The position numbers and the translations under genes are program-made. Below are positions 54,937-64,000 of a DNA stretch of 64,000 nt, piece by piece. The notes under the pieces were generated by a model. It saw only the letters and a program-made list of their open reading frames with translations, had not been told where the DNA came from and did not search any database. The stretch is from Microbulbifer aggregans (GTDB lineage Bacteria > Pseudomonadota > Gammaproteobacteria > Pseudomonadales > Cellvibrionaceae). How positions within the stretch are numbered: position 1 is the first letter of the stretch; the number at the start of each line of letters is the position of its first letter. The stretch is from positions 310,001-374,000 of the forward strand of contig NZ_JAIVKK010000003.1 in NCBI RefSeq assembly GCF_020524005.1. Reading direction: 5' to 3'.

Positions 54937-54966
54937 AAGATGAGCAGCATTACCGCTGCTCATCTT
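54937..54966 (+). terminator. Hairpin between curlin paralogues 1 and 2
   Basis: AAGATGAGCAGC and GCTGCTCATCTT are perfect 12-base arms around ATTACC, 18 bases after the first curlin stop. No T-run follows, so it may protect the upstream mRNA or cause partial termination rather than end transcription fully. Confidence 0.55.
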
Positions 54967-55008
54967 ACGTTACAACGTCCTTTGTAGTACGCAGTAGAGG
55001 AGCAGCGA

Positions 55009-55884
55009 ATGAAGTCCACAATTGTATTGACGGCTGCACTGTTAGCGGTAAGCGCCACTACGCTTGCAGAAGAGAACAGCTCCACTATCTATCAAAGTGG
55101 CATCGACAATACTGCAATGGCAGATCAATCCGATGCATATGCACACGGTAATGTCATCGTTCAGGACCAATCTGACGTACACAACAATGCCATAGCTGTT
55201 CAGATATCCGAGTTTCAAAGTCATATTTATCAAACGCAGTCTGGCGCACTGAATGATACGTATACGCTACAAAGCGGTGGCTATCACAATGTAAGTCGCA
55301 CCGAGCAGTCAGGCTATGCCAATAGTGCGAGCACTTTCCAACTGCAAACGCAGTACAGCGAGGCGGTGATTCGCCAAAGTGGCTCACACAACCACGCCGA
55401 AATCTACCAAGTGGCAGGTTCCGGAAATATTGCGGTAATTCAGCAAACGGGATCTGTACACAACGCCCATATCGGCCAGTACGCCAGTATTGATTCTGAG
55501 GCCCATATCTATCAAAGCGGCACAGGTAACTACGGCAATATTCTGCAGGGTGGCTCAGGCAATATTGCGAGCATGACCCAAAGTGGCTCTATGAACACGG
55601 CCTCAATCGAGCAGGGCGGTGTACATAATGAAGCGGATATCATGCAAAGTGGTTATGGTAACCATGCCTACATCACACAGGTTTCCTGGTACAACCATGC
55701 CGTGGTCACCCAGGATGGCATGCATAACCGGGCTGACATTCTCCAGTTTGGCGGTGGTGGGCACACGGCTATCGTCACTCAAGTGGGAAGTATGAACAAC
55801 GCCTGGGTATCACAGTATGGACTTTCCGAAACGGCCATTATCCATCAAGTAGGCTCGGGAAATACTGCGATCATTTCTCAATAA
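55009..55884 (+). CDS. Major curlin subunit CsgA-like, paralogue 2
   Basis: This secreted amyloid subunit also has 291 residues. Its signal peptide (MKSTIVLTAALLAVSATTLA) differs from that of paralogue 1. The mature part again has 24 arms: GSHNHAEIYQ, GSGNIASMTQ, GSMNTASIEQ, GYGNHAYITQ, ending TAIISQ. This copy is rich in His (H-N-H-A and Y-N-H-A type arms), which could give metal or pH sensitivity to the fibre. GAGGAG precedes the ATG. It is followed by a strong terminator. Confidence 0.9.
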   Translation: MKSTIVLTAALLAVSATTLAEENSSTIYQSGIDNTAMADQSDAYAHGNVIVQDQSDVHNNAIAVQISEFQSHIYQTQSGALNDTYTLQSGGYHNVSRTEQSGYANSASTFQLQTQYSEAVIRQSGSHNHAEIYQVAGSGNIAVIQQTGSVHNAHIGQYASIDSEAHIYQSGTGNYGNILQGGSGNIASMTQSGSMNTASIEQGGVHNEADIMQSGYGNHAYITQVSWYNHAVVTQDGMHNRADILQFGGGGHTAIVTQVGSMNNAWVSQYGLSETAIIHQVGSGNTAIISQ

Positions 55885-56289
55885 ACTAACAATCACCAAA
55901 ACGGTGCGGTATCACTCCAACCTTCCGCACCGTTTTTAACTCCCCCTCCCCCATTTAAACCTCCAGATACTTCCAACCGCCGACCTGAATTTCGCCAGCT
56001 CAAACCTCCCCAAAAAAATCAGAACAGAAAATTTAGAAAAAGTCGTAAAAAATTAATTTTTATTAACCACACCTGCACCAGACGACTCATTCTTTTCTAC
56101 GATTAAAATATGGCCGCTAGCGCTATTCTTTATAAGACCAGGCGGAATCGCTTGCCGGATTTAAACATCGTCACTGGTGAGCTGTTTGATCTGCGCTACA
56201 TGCAGAGAAAACCGGGGGTACCCGGATCTCAGTAATCGGGGTGGAAACCGTGCAAAGTCACATGACTGAGTTTTATCAAGGAGACGATC
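55885..56289. other. Intergenic region between curlin 2 and the diheme peroxidase
   Basis: It contains the terminator at 55898-55937 and then a strongly AT-rich stretch (about 56020-56110) that should carry the peroxidase promoter. No gene is supported. Confidence 0.5.
55898..55937 (+). terminator. Rho-independent terminator after curlin paralogue 2
   Basis: AAAACGGTGCGG and CCGCACCGTTTTT pair across 15 bases, ending in a run of five T. It starts 14 bases after the stop codon and should end the curlin transcript. Confidence 0.85.
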
Positions 56290-58092
56290 ATGAATCGTGA
56301 AAGATTCAAATTTCGACAGATACTTTTCATTTCTTCCACTTCGCTTCTGCCATTTCTATTCAGCCAGGGCGCTTTGGCACAGCAAGAGGAACATGTGAGG
56401 GATCTGGCCCTAAAACTTCTTGGTAAACATGTCTTTTATGATACGGAGCTGTCCAACCCGAAGGGGAACCAAGGCTGCGTTTCCTGTCATGAACCTTCCG
56501 CCGGTGGCACCAGTGCTTTCTCTGATATTAATGCAACCACGGTTGTAGTTCCTGGTGCAAATGGCGGGGTCGGAACGCGCAGAGCGATTACAAATATGTA
56601 TGCGAGCTTCGTCCCGCCGTTCAGCCCAGACTGCAAACCCAACACCCTGCTCAGCCCGTATTGCGGTGGGAATTTCTGGGATGGACGGTCCGAAGGGAAG
56701 ATTCCTGATTTTGCAGCCGATGGTACATTTCCCGCGCCGCACCTGGACGCAGAGGTTTTCTACGATATTGAAAGCCCCCAAATTACCGCCTATAGCAAAT
56801 ACTTCGGCCCAACGTCAGATCAGGCCCTGAACCCGATGCCGAGTATTGTCGAGCAGAATGTCGCCGAAGAAGATGTCTGCAAGCGCGTTGCCGCATCTGA
56901 GTATCGAACCCTGTTTAAAGTGGCATTTGGCAAGGAGATCGATTGCCGCTACACAGAAGCCAGCCCCTATAAATATCCGGGATTTACGCACTACAACATA
57001 TCGTTCCGACGACTGATGCTGGCTGTTGGTGCTTTCCAACACAGCTGGGATATCAATTCATTCACTTCCAAGCGAGACTTTGCGCTCAGATCGGAGCTTG
57101 CCTGTGTTGAGCCCGGCCATGCAGAGTTCTACGATATGGAGTTCTGTGAAGAGCTCTCCTACGAGATCATGGAGAGCGGTAACGGAAAATCGGAGGCCGG
57201 TAAATTTCCGTTACTATTGCTGACAGACGCAGAAAATTTTGGGCATGATATGTTCTATAACGTGCCACACTTTGCCGGCAACCTCGGCGTAAGTAATCCT
57301 GACCGGAGCATTCCGGCGGCGGCTTGCGCCTTCTGCCACAGCAACACGCCCACAACCCCCGTATTTACCCCTCCGTTCTTCAGCCTGGGCGACGACGGCT
57401 CTGAGCTGTTACAAACCTATGCAGATCACGCATACCACAACATCGGCGTTCCCTATAATCCACAGATCCCTGTTCCAGAGGGTGAAGATTCTGGGCTTAA
57501 CCGAACGCATATGCCGGCCGTTCCCAACGGTGGTTTCCGCAGCCCCTCACTGAGGAACCTGACAAAAGGGCTTTCGCCTGAATTAAGTAAGGCGTATATG
57601 CACAATGGTTTCTTCAAAAGTATTGAGACCGTGGTAAATTTTTACAACACGGCCAGTACAAAGCCAGTATGCCCCACGCCGCTTCTTCCCGAGCTATTAA
57701 CGGAAGAATACGCATTGGCGAATAACTGCTGGCCGGTGCCAGAATTCACGAATAACCTCACTAGAGGAACCCTGATAGGCGATCTAAACTTGAACGCGGA
57801 GGACGAAGCAGCGCTGGTCTCCTACCTAAAAACACTGGACGATCACTACTCCTCAGAGCCCCCGTTCATCTTCGAGCGAAGAGCATTCTTACCGGCTCTG
57901 GTTTCCATCGGCGGCAATTACAGACCGAGACCGGCCTCACCGGCGGCAACACTATTCTCTTACGAAGGTGAGTGGCTTATTCGCGAGTGTAACAAGATGT
58001 ACCTTGGCGACGGGGTTACACCGATCAGCGTATCCGCAGGCAGTGGTTGCAGCATGACAAGTATCCTGCAGGTACTTCAGGGAATCTGGTGA
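56290..58092 (+). CDS. Diheme cytochrome c peroxidase / MauG-family protein
   Basis: This is an exported c-type cytochrome of 600 residues with a signal peptide ending SQGALAQ. Two heme motifs are seen: CVSCH (63-67) in NPKGNQGCVSCHEPSAGGTS and CAFCH (346-350). Further family features are GRRAITNMYASF, CGGNFWDGRSEG, HNIGVPYNP, FRSPSLRNLTKG, AYMHNGFFKSIETVVNFYN and a C-terminal block LNLNAEDEAALVSYLKTLDD. It is larger than classic CcpA (about 330), like MauG-type relatives. It lies between curlin genes with its own promoter gap and terminator; a role in curli is speculative. Confidence 0.88.
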   Translation: MNRERFKFRQILFISSTSLLPFLFSQGALAQQEEHVRDLALKLLGKHVFYDTELSNPKGNQGCVSCHEPSAGGTSAFSDINATTVVVPGANGGVGTRRAITNMYASFVPPFSPDCKPNTLLSPYCGGNFWDGRSEGKIPDFAADGTFPAPHLDAEVFYDIESPQITAYSKYFGPTSDQALNPMPSIVEQNVAEEDVCKRVAASEYRTLFKVAFGKEIDCRYTEASPYKYPGFTHYNISFRRLMLAVGAFQHSWDINSFTSKRDFALRSELACVEPGHAEFYDMEFCEELSYEIMESGNGKSEAGKFPLLLLTDAENFGHDMFYNVPHFAGNLGVSNPDRSIPAAACAFCHSNTPTTPVFTPPFFSLGDDGSELLQTYADHAYHNIGVPYNPQIPVPEGEDSGLNRTHMPAVPNGGFRSPSLRNLTKGLSPELSKAYMHNGFFKSIETVVNFYNTASTKPVCPTPLLPELLTEEYALANNCWPVPEFTNNLTRGTLIGDLNLNAEDEAALVSYLKTLDDHYSSEPPFIFERRAFLPALVSIGGNYRPRPASPAATLFSYEGEWLIRECNKMYLGDGVTPISVSAGSGCSMTSILQVLQGIW

Positions 58093-58600
58093 TACAAAGC
58101 CTGGAATTCAGGTTTTGAATTGACTATTAAAATACTTTCACAGCCCCGCCTTTGCGGGGCTTTTTCATTTCAAAGTCCAATACGCAAATCAACATCTGGT
58201 CCGATCCATTAATGGCAAAACATATCGAATTTAAATTAGCCCCACACATCGTTTCAGCTCAAAAATCAGTACTTTACTCCTAGATCTTCACTACTTCCCT
58301 CCTATGGAAGAGCGCCAAAAAAGCAGCGAGACTCTATATACGACGGAACATTATTCACGACCCAATGCAGTTACAGGGAAGTTTTCACATGATCCGAGCT
58401 ATTACGCGAAAAAAACTCAACGTTATCGCGCAACCCTCACTCTCTCCCTATCCTGAACACATTCATCACAATTGCATTTTCACTACCCGTGAACTAAGCC
58501 GTGCACCCCATATGGTACTGGTCTAGTGCCATCCAATATCGGCGTGACTTTGCTGATATTCCTTCGACGTCCGAAACCCAATGCAGTAATGGAGACACTC
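58093..58600. other. Intergenic region between diheme peroxidase and curlin paralogue 3
   Basis: It contains the terminator at 58142-58166, then about 430 AT-rich bases with no supported gene, which should carry the promoter of the third curlin. A frame extending upstream of 58601 lacks a signal peptide and is not used. Confidence 0.5.
58142..58166 (+). terminator. Rho-independent terminator after the diheme peroxidase gene
   Basis: AGCCCCGC and GCGGGGCT pair around CTTT, followed by TTTTC. It lies 50 bases after the stop codon. Confidence 0.9.
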
Positions 58601-59479
58601 ATGAAGACGTTAACCCCGATCGCAGCAGCCCTTCTACTCAGCGCCAGTGGCGCCGCGTTTGCCGGCGGTAACTATGCGGAACAAACCCAGAGCGGCGTAG
58701 GCAACAGTGCCACCGCAACCCAGGCTGGATTCTTTACCATCAACAACGGAATCCTTCAGAATCAATCCGGCTTCTTCAACAATGCACACGCGACTCAGTC
58801 TGCAGAATATGGCAGCCTGATCAACCAGCAGCAAAGTGACGCATTTAACTACTCATCCGTGCAGCAAAGCTTCGGTGCGGGCAATATGGCCATCACTGGC
58901 CAAAGTGGCTGGTTCAACAAAGCCCACATTTCACAGACGGCCCAACTCGGTAGTACCGCACTGGTTCAGCAATCCGGCCTCGGTAACAACGGATCAATCT
59001 ATCAGGTACTCGGCGTGGGCAATGATGCAATGCTCACTCAGTCGGGCGCATTCAACCACGGCAGTATTTCACAGGTGCTGAGCATTGGGTCGAGTGCTAC
59101 CGGCACCCAGGATGGCCTGGCCAACAGTATGCATGCCACCCAGGCCGGATATAGCAACGTCCTGACTATGCTGCAGGCCAATGGCGGCTTTAACAGCATG
59201 GATGTGGAGCAGGTGGGCATTGTGAACATCGCTGCTGTTTCACAGTTCGGCTGGGCGAACAAGGCGCATGTCGGCCAGTATGGGCTGCTTAACAACGTTA
59301 TGGTGTCCCAGAACGGGCTGCTCAACTACACCAATGTGCACCAGCTTGGCATTGGGCACGATGCATTCGTTGGCCAGAACGGCGCCTTTAACAAGGCCCT
59401 GGTTTCACAAACCGGTCTTCTCGAGACTTCAGTGCAGTCACAGGTTGGTATCGGCCACACAGCGGTTGTGGTGCAATAA
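58601..59479 (+). CDS. Major curlin subunit CsgA-like, paralogue 3
   Basis: This secreted amyloid subunit has 292 residues from the ATG at 58601, which has GGAGA upstream. Its signal peptide MKTLTPIAAALLLSASGAAF is nearly the same as that of paralogue 1, pointing to duplication. The mature part holds 24 arms by my count: GVGNSATATQ, GFFNNAHATQ, GWFNKAHISQ, GLLNNVMVSQ, ending TAVVVQ. Arms here are more hydrophobic (Leu, Met, Phe) than in paralogue 2. It ends at a strong bidirectional terminator shared with greA. Confidence 0.9.
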   Translation: MKTLTPIAAALLLSASGAAFAGGNYAEQTQSGVGNSATATQAGFFTINNGILQNQSGFFNNAHATQSAEYGSLINQQQSDAFNYSSVQQSFGAGNMAITGQSGWFNKAHISQTAQLGSTALVQQSGLGNNGSIYQVLGVGNDAMLTQSGAFNHGSISQVLSIGSSATGTQDGLANSMHATQAGYSNVLTMLQANGGFNSMDVEQVGIVNIAAVSQFGWANKAHVGQYGLLNNVMVSQNGLLNYTNVHQLGIGHDAFVGQNGAFNKALVSQTGLLETSVQSQVGIGHTAVVVQ

Positions 59480-59493
59480 GTACCCGGCTGAAA

Positions 59494-59525
59494 AAAAAAG
59501 GGCGGCCATCTGGCCGCCCTTTTTT
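59494..59525. terminator. Bidirectional terminator between curlin 3 and greA
   Basis: An A-run, GGGCGGCCA, TC, TGGCCGCCC and a T-run form a perfect stem between convergent genes. It can terminate transcription from both strands. Confidence 0.95.
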
Positions 59526-59545
59526 AATTGCTGCCGAACACCGGC

Positions 59546-60022
59546 TCAGAGATGCTCTACCGCATCAATCTCGTACTCCACCGAACCGGATGGGGTATTC
59601 ACTACCACGATGTCTCCAACCTCTTTACCGATCAATGCACGGGCAATCGGTGAATTCACAGAAATCTTGTGGTTTTTCACATCCGCTTCGTCATCGCCGA
59701 CGATCTTGTAAGTCACTTCCGCATCGTTTTCCATATGGATAATCGTCACGGTGGTACCGAAAATCACTTTGTCGGTCGGCTCAATCGCTTTGACGTCGAT
59801 AACCTGTGCCATGGAAAGCTTGGCTTCGATATCCTGGATGCGACCTTCGATAAAACCCTGTTTTTCCCGAGCAGCGTGATATTCGGCGTTTTCTTTCAGG
59901 TCGCCGTGTTCACGGGCTTCGGCAATCGCCTGCACTACAGCCGGGCGCTGTACTTTTTTCAGGTCTTCCAGTTCTGCGCGCAGGGTCTCTGCGCCTTCAA
60001 CGGTCATTGGTACGCGGTTCAA
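59546..60022 (-). CDS. greA: Transcription elongation factor GreA
   Basis: GreA rescues backtracked RNA polymerase by stimulating transcript cleavage. The 158-residue protein has an N-terminal coiled coil ([40 protein letters not shown]) with the acidic tip at D-L-K-E. The C-terminal FKBP-like domain is represented by [20 protein letters not shown] and [19 protein letters not shown]. It is downstream of carB on the same strand, the usual order, but its usual next neighbour yhbY is 49 kb away. Confidence 0.97.
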   Translation of the reverse strand: MNRVPMTVEGAETLRAELEDLKKVQRPAVVQAIAEAREHGDLKENAEYHAAREKQGFIEGRIQDIEAKLSMAQVIDVKAIEPTDKVIFGTTVTIIHMENDAEVTYKIVGDDEADVKNHKISVNSPIARALIGKEVGDIVVVNTPSGSVEYEIDAVEHL

Positions 60023-60065
60023 GGGAACCTCCAGAATCTCAGTGTTTTTTATCAGTGTTTCTTCA

Positions 60066-60096
60066 ACGAAAAAGCTCTGCCATCAGGCAGAGCTTT
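60066..60096 (-). terminator. Rho-independent terminator between carB and greA
   Basis: On the minus strand AAAGCTCTGCC and GGCAGAGCTTT pair around TGAT and run into TTTTTC. It lies 44 bases after the carB stop and separates it from greA. A second small hairpin (60105-60122) lies between it and carB. Confidence 0.85.
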
Positions 60097-60139
60097 ATGA
60101 ATAAGCCACCCCGGGAGGTGGCCGGCAACAAGTTCTCTA

Positions 60140-63100
60140 TCAGCCCTGCAGGCGCACGACGCGCTGGTGCAGATCCTGCAGTCGACGAACCTTCAGTGGT
60201 TCTGCATTTTCCATCGCCATAGCCATAGCGCGAGCTGCGGCCAGGGTGGTGGTGTAGCAGACCTGATGATTTTCGGCGCTGCGACGAATATCGGCAGAGT
60301 CACGAATCGCCTGACGGCCTTCGGTGGTATTCACCACCAGTGCAATCTCGTCGTTCTTGATCATATCGACGATATGCGGCCGGCCTTCGCTCATCTTGTT
60401 CACCGTTGTAACGGTAATGTCGGCATCTTTCAAGACCTTGGCGGTACCGCGGGTTGCCACAAGCTCGAAACCAAGCTTGGAGAGCTCGCGTGCTACGTCC
60501 ACCACACCGGGCTTGTCCACATCACGCACGGAAATGAACACTTTCCCGGATTCCGGCAGTGCATCGCCGGCGCCCAGCAGGCTCTTGTCAAAAGCTTCAG
60601 CGAAGGTTTCGCCCACACCCATGACCTCACCGGTGGATTTCATTTCCGGGCCGAGGATCGGGTCGACTTTCGGGAACTTGTTGAACGGGAATACCGATTC
60701 CTTAACGGAGTAGTAGTCCGGCACAATTTCCGCGGTAAAACCCTGATCCGCCAGGCTCACACCGGCCTGGCAACGCGCAGCGATTTTCGCCAGCGAGGTG
60801 CCTATGCATTTGGAGACAAACGGTACAGTACGGGAAGCGCGCGGGTTCACCTCGATCACGTAGATCTCGCCGTCCTGGTAGGCCAGCTGGGTGTTCATCA
60901 GGCCCACGACGCCCAGTTCACGCGCCATGGCTTTCACCTGTTCGCGCATTTTGTCCTGTACGTCTGCAGGCAGGCTGTACGGCGGCAGGGAGCACGCGGA
61001 GTCACCGGAGTGTACGCCGCACTGCTCGATGTGCTGCATGATCGCACCGATCACCACATCCTTACCGTCGGAAACTGCGTCGATGTCCACTTCGATGGCG
61101 GAGTGCAGGAAGTGATCCAGCAGTACCGGTGCCTCGTCAGAGACTTCCACCGCTTCTTTCATGTAGGTCTTGAGTTCGTCTTCTTTGTAAACGATCTCCA
61201 TCGCGCGGCCACCCAGTACGTAGGAAGGACGTACAACCAGCGGGTAACCCACTTCTTTGGCACGCTGAATGGCTTCAAACTCGGAACGCACGATGGCGTT
61301 CTGAGGCTGCCTGAGGCCAAGGCGCATAATCATCTGCTGGAAGCGCTCGCGGTCTTCCGCACGGTCGATCTGTTCCGGGGTGGTACCGATGATCGGCACA
61401 CCTTCGGCCGCCAGGAAACGCGCCAGATTCAGCGGAGTCTGGCCACCGAACTGTACGATGACGCCTTCCGGTTTTTCCTTGCGTACGATTTCCAGCACAT
61501 CTTCCAGAGTTACGGGCTCGAAGTAGAGGCGGTCGGAAGTGTCGTAGTCGGTGGAAACGGTCTCCGGGTTACAGTTGACCATGATGGTCTCGTAACCGTC
61601 TTCGCGCATCGCCAGTGCCGCGTGTACGCAGCAGTAGTCAAACTCGATACCCTGGCCAATGCGGTTCGGGCCACCACCCAGAACCATGATTTTCTTCTTG
61701 TCAGAAGGCTCGGACTCACACTCTTCATCGTACGTGGAGTACATGTAAGCGGTGCTCGTGGCGAACTCGGCCGCACAGGTATCCACACGCTTGTATGAAG
61801 GGAATACGCCCATCTTGTGGCGGAATTCGCGCACAGTCTTCTGGCTCACGCCGAGCAGGTCTGCCAGGCGCTTGTCGGAGAAGCCCTTGCGCTTGAGGAA
61901 GCGCATGGTCTTGGCGTCGAGCGCGGAAGTCGGCATGTACTTCAGCGGCTCTTCGATATCCATCAGTTCCTTGATCTGCACCAGGAACCAGGGGTCGATG
62001 CCGGAGAGTTCATACACTTCGTCAACGCTCATGCCCATGCGGAAGGCATCGCCCACGTACCAGATACGCTCGGCGCCGGCCACAGACAGCTCGCGGCGCA
62101 GGCGCTCTACAGAGCCCACTTCCGCTGCATCCAGTTTCGGCTCGAAACCGAAGGAGCCCACTTCCAGGCCGCGCAGGGCTTTCTGCAGGGATTCCTGGAA
62201 GTTACGTCCAATCGCCATAACCTCACCCACAGACTTCATCTGGGTGGTCAGGCGCGCATCGGCTTCACCGAACTTCTCGAAGGTGAAGCGCGGAATCTTG
62301 GTAACAACGTAGTCGATGGACGGCTCGAAGGACGCCGGGGTTGCACCGCCAGTGATGTCGTTCTGCAGCTCATCCAGGGTGTAACCCACTGCCAGCTTGG
62401 CCGCGACCTTGGCGATCGGGAAGCCGGTAGCCTTGGAGGCCAGTGCAGAAGAGCGGGATACCCGCGGGTTCATTTCGATCACGACCATGCGGCCGGTCTT
62501 CGGATCCATACCGAACTGCACGTTGGAACCACCGGTTTCCACGCCGATCTCACGCAATACCGCGATGGATGCATTACGCATCAGCTGGTATTCCTTGTCG
62601 GTCAGGGTCTGTGCCGGCGCCACGGTAATGGAGTCACCGGTGTGCACGCCCATCGGGTCGAAGTTCTCGATGGCACAGACGATGATGCAGTTGTCGTTCT
62701 TATCGCGAACCACCTCCATCTCGTACTCTTTCCAGCCGAGCAGGGATTCGTCGATCAGCAGTTCGTTAGTGGGGGACAGGTCGAGGCCGCGTTTGCAGAT
62801 TTCCTCGAACTCCGGCCAGTTGTAGGCCACACCACCACCGGAGCCACCCATGGTGAAAGACGGGCGGATAATCACCGGGAAACCGAACTCTTCCGGTACC
62901 TTCTTCGCCTCTTCCATGGAGTGCACGATCTTCGCGCGCGGAGTCTCCAGGCCGATGGCTTTCATCGCCTTGTCGAACAGGTCGCGGTCTTCCGCTTTCT
63001 CGATCGCGTTCTTGTCCGCGCCGATCAGCTCACAGCCAAATTCTTTCAGTACGCCATGCTTGTCCAGCGCCAGGGCGCAGTTCAGCGCCGTCTGACCGCC

Positions 63101-63370
63101 CATGGTGGGCAGGATCGCATCGGGGCGTTCTTTTTCAATGATCTTGGCTACGGTCTTCCATTCCACCGGCTCAATGTAGGTCGCATCGGCCATGGATGGA
63201 TCTGTCATGATGGTGGCGGGGTTGGAGTTCACCAGGATTACCCGGTACCCCTCTTCGCGCAGTGCCTTACAGGCCTGGGCACCGGAGTAGTCGAATTCAC
63301 AGGCCTGGCCGATAACGATGGGGCCGGCACCGATGATCAGAATACTTTTAATGTCTGTGCGTTTTGGCAT
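60140..63370 (-). CDS. carB: Carbamoyl phosphate synthase large subunit
   Basis: CarB makes carbamoyl phosphate from bicarbonate, ammonia (channelled from CarA) and two ATP, for arginine and pyrimidines. The 1076-residue chain has the two homologous ATP-grasp halves. The N-terminal half shows [35 protein letters not shown] and [20 protein letters not shown]. The second half shows [34 protein letters not shown] and [15 protein letters not shown]. The C-terminal MGS-like allosteric domain (about 935-1076) includes [10 protein letters not shown] and [20 protein letters not shown]. It follows carA. Confidence 0.97.
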   Translation of the reverse strand: MPKRTDIKSILIIGAGPIVIGQACEFDYSGAQACKALREEGYRVILVNSNPATIMTDPSMADATYIEPVEWKTVAKIIEKERPDAILPTMGGQTALNCALALDKHGVLKEFGCELIGADKNAIEKAEDRDLFDKAMKAIGLETPRAKIVHSMEEAKKVPEEFGFPVIIRPSFTMGGSGGGVAYNWPEFEEICKRGLDLSPTNELLIDESLLGWKEYEMEVVRDKNDNCIIVCAIENFDPMGVHTGDSITVAPAQTLTDKEYQLMRNASIAVLREIGVETGGSNVQFGMDPKTGRMVVIEMNPRVSRSSALASKATGFPIAKVAAKLAVGYTLDELQNDITGGATPASFEPSIDYVVTKIPRFTFEKFGEADARLTTQMKSVGEVMAIGRNFQESLQKALRGLEVGSFGFEPKLDAAEVGSVERLRRELSVAGAERIWYVGDAFRMGMSVDEVYELSGIDPWFLVQIKELMDIEEPLKYMPTSALDAKTMRFLKRKGFSDKRLADLLGVSQKTVREFRHKMGVFPSYKRVDTCAAEFATSTAYMYSTYDEECESEPSDKKKIMVLGGGPNRIGQGIEFDYCCVHAALAMREDGYETIMVNCNPETVSTDYDTSDRLYFEPVTLEDVLEIVRKEKPEGVIVQFGGQTPLNLARFLAAEGVPIIGTTPEQIDRAEDRERFQQMIMRLGLRQPQNAIVRSEFEAIQRAKEVGYPLVVRPSYVLGGRAMEIVYKEDELKTYMKEAVEVSDEAPVLLDHFLHSAIEVDIDAVSDGKDVVIGAIMQHIEQCGVHSGDSACSLPPYSLPADVQDKMREQVKAMARELGVVGLMNTQLAYQDGEIYVIEVNPRASRTVPFVSKCIGTSLAKIAARCQAGVSLADQGFTAEIVPDYYSVKESVFPFNKFPKVDPILGPEMKSTGEVMGVGETFAEAFDKSLLGAGDALPESGKVFISVRDVDKPGVVDVARELSKLGFELVATRGTAKVLKDADITVTTVNKMSEGRPHIVDMIKNDEIALVVNTTEGRQAIRDSADIRRSAENHQVCYTTTLAAARAMAMAMENAEPLKVRRLQDLHQRVVRLQG

Positions 63371-63423
63371 CTTTCTTCCGTTTCACGCCGGAGTTAACCG
63401 GCGGATAAAATTCTGGTCTTTAC

Positions 63424-63479
63424 CGTAGGAGCCTGCTTGCAGGCGAATGATTCGGTTCGCCTGCAAGCAGGCTCCTACG
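63424..63479. repeat. 56-bp perfect inverted repeat between carA and carB
   Basis: Two exact 24-base arms (63424-63447 and 63456-63479) surround TGATTCGG. The arms begin CGTAGGAGCCTGCTTGCAGG, wording typical of the REP-like extragenic palindromes of Pseudomonas and relatives. It lies in the 125-base carA-carB gap and could tune the ratio of the two subunits through mRNA stability. Confidence 0.85.
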
Positions 63480-63495
63480 CGGGAGAGAGCTTCGC

Positions 63496-64000
63496 TTAGC
63501 GACGCGCTTCCATCATTTCGATGAATTGATCGAACAGCGGCGCCACATCGTGCGGGCCAGGGCTCGCTTCCGGGTGTCCCTGGAAGCTGAACGCTGGTTT
63601 GTCCTTCAGGCGAATGCCTTGCAGGGTGCCGTCAAACAGCGACTTGTGGGTAACTTCCACATTCTCCGGCAGGGACGCTTCATCCACTGCGAAACCGTGG
63701 TTCTGCGCGGTGATCATCACCTTGCTGCTACCGAGGTCCTGCACTGGGTGGTTGCCACCGTGGTGGCCGAATTTCATCTTCGCAGTCTTGGCGCCTACCG
63801 CCAGGCCCAGAAGCTGGTGGCCCAGGCAGATACCGTATACCGGCAAACCGGTACCGAGGATTTCCTTGATCGCCGCAATCGCGTAGTCGCAGGGCTCGGG
63901 GTCGCCGGGGCCGTTGGACAGGAATACGCCATCCGGATTCATTGCCAGCACTTCAGAAGCCGGAGTTTCCGCCGGTACTACAGTGATGCTGCAGCCACGA
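63496..64000 (-). CDS. carA: Carbamoyl phosphate synthase small subunit, C-terminal part, cut by window edge
   Basis: CarA is the glutamine amidotransferase subunit that feeds ammonia to CarB. The frame stays open to the window edge; the 167 visible residues begin [20 protein letters not shown] and cover the class I glutaminase domain. Seen are [30 protein letters not shown] with the catalytic Cys, [14 protein letters not shown], and the catalytic His and Glu in [13 protein letters not shown]. The N-terminal half lies to the right of the window. Confidence 0.96.
   Translation of the reverse strand, partial: RGCSITVVPAETPASEVLAMNPDGVFLSNGPGDPEPCDYAIAAIKEILGTGLPVYGICLGHQLLGLAVGAKTAKMKFGHHGGNHPVQDLGSSKVMITAQNHGFAVDEASLPENVEVTHKSLFDGTLQGIRLKDKPAFSFQGHPEASPGPHDVAPLFDQFIEMMEARR

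Noticed and set aside
52033-59479. Repetitive pattern in the curli genes taken as a CRISPR array or DNA tandem repeat
   Set aside because: The period of about 33 bases exists only at protein level (11-residue arms). Nucleotide units are not identical and sit inside open frames with signal peptides.
60167-63397. Two very long plus-strand frames (543 and 526 codons) opposite carB
   Set aside because: They are antisense shadows of a GC-rich, highly conserved gene. They lack ribosome sites and show His/Arg/Gly-rich low-information composition, while carB matches its family end to end.

Overview
The window looks like chromosome of a marine-type gammaproteobacterium. The housekeeping genes are close to Pseudomonas/Cellvibrionales orthologues, base composition is moderately GC-rich, and there is a pectin-type esterase, a full curli locus and assimilatory nitrate genes. 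A Microbulbifer-like organism would fit, but the genus is a guess. LAYOUT: (1) 1-3 kb is the right end of an integrated element: a serine recombinase cut by the window edge, a small lipoprotein and a large tyrosine integrase abutting the 3' end of tRNA-Leu(GAG). (2) 3-10.2 kb holds a conserved translation/envelope cluster, read on the minus strand as rlmE, ftsH, folP, glmM, tpiA, secG, tRNA-Leu, with yhbY divergent. (3) 10.3-16.2 kb holds an SGNH esterase, a small lipoprotein, an S41 protease and the proton-translocating transhydrogenase pntAB. (4) 16.7-30.7 kb is a nitrate/molybdenum-cofactor district. A ModA-like lipoprotein, moaB, mobA and moaA lie on the minus strand. An outer-membrane porin, nirB, nirD, the assimilatory nitrate reductase and moeA lie on the plus strand. 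A sigma-54-type promoter precedes nirB. Four copies of a roughly 100-bp nested palindrome sit in the gaps of this district and just after it. (5) 30.9-49.1 kb carries a dienelactone hydrolase, a YadGH-type ABC exporter, a TetR regulator with its palindromic operator and an RND pump, two tandem glycerophosphodiesterases, a VWA lipoprotein with a membrane partner, an OafA-type acyltransferase and a HlyD/ABC exporter. (6) 49.6-59.5 kb is an expanded curli locus: csgD, csgE, csgF, csgG, csgB, an extra curlin-repeat protein, three long CsgA-like subunits and a diheme peroxidase among them. (7) 59.5-64 kb returns to housekeeping: greA, carB and a partial carA on the minus strand. HOW IT FITS: in many gammaproteobacteria carA-carB-greA directly precede yhbY-rlmE-ftsH-folP-glmM-tpiA-secG-tRNA-Leu-rimP. 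Here the two halves flank about 49 kb of accessory genes, and an integrase element occupies the far side of tRNA-Leu. The Moco genes serve the nitrate reductase, and NirBD reduces its product, nitrite, to ammonium. In the curli locus CsgEFG would secrete CsgB-nucleated fibres made from several large subunits. All functional statements come from reading the sequence and from family knowledge; no database search was run.
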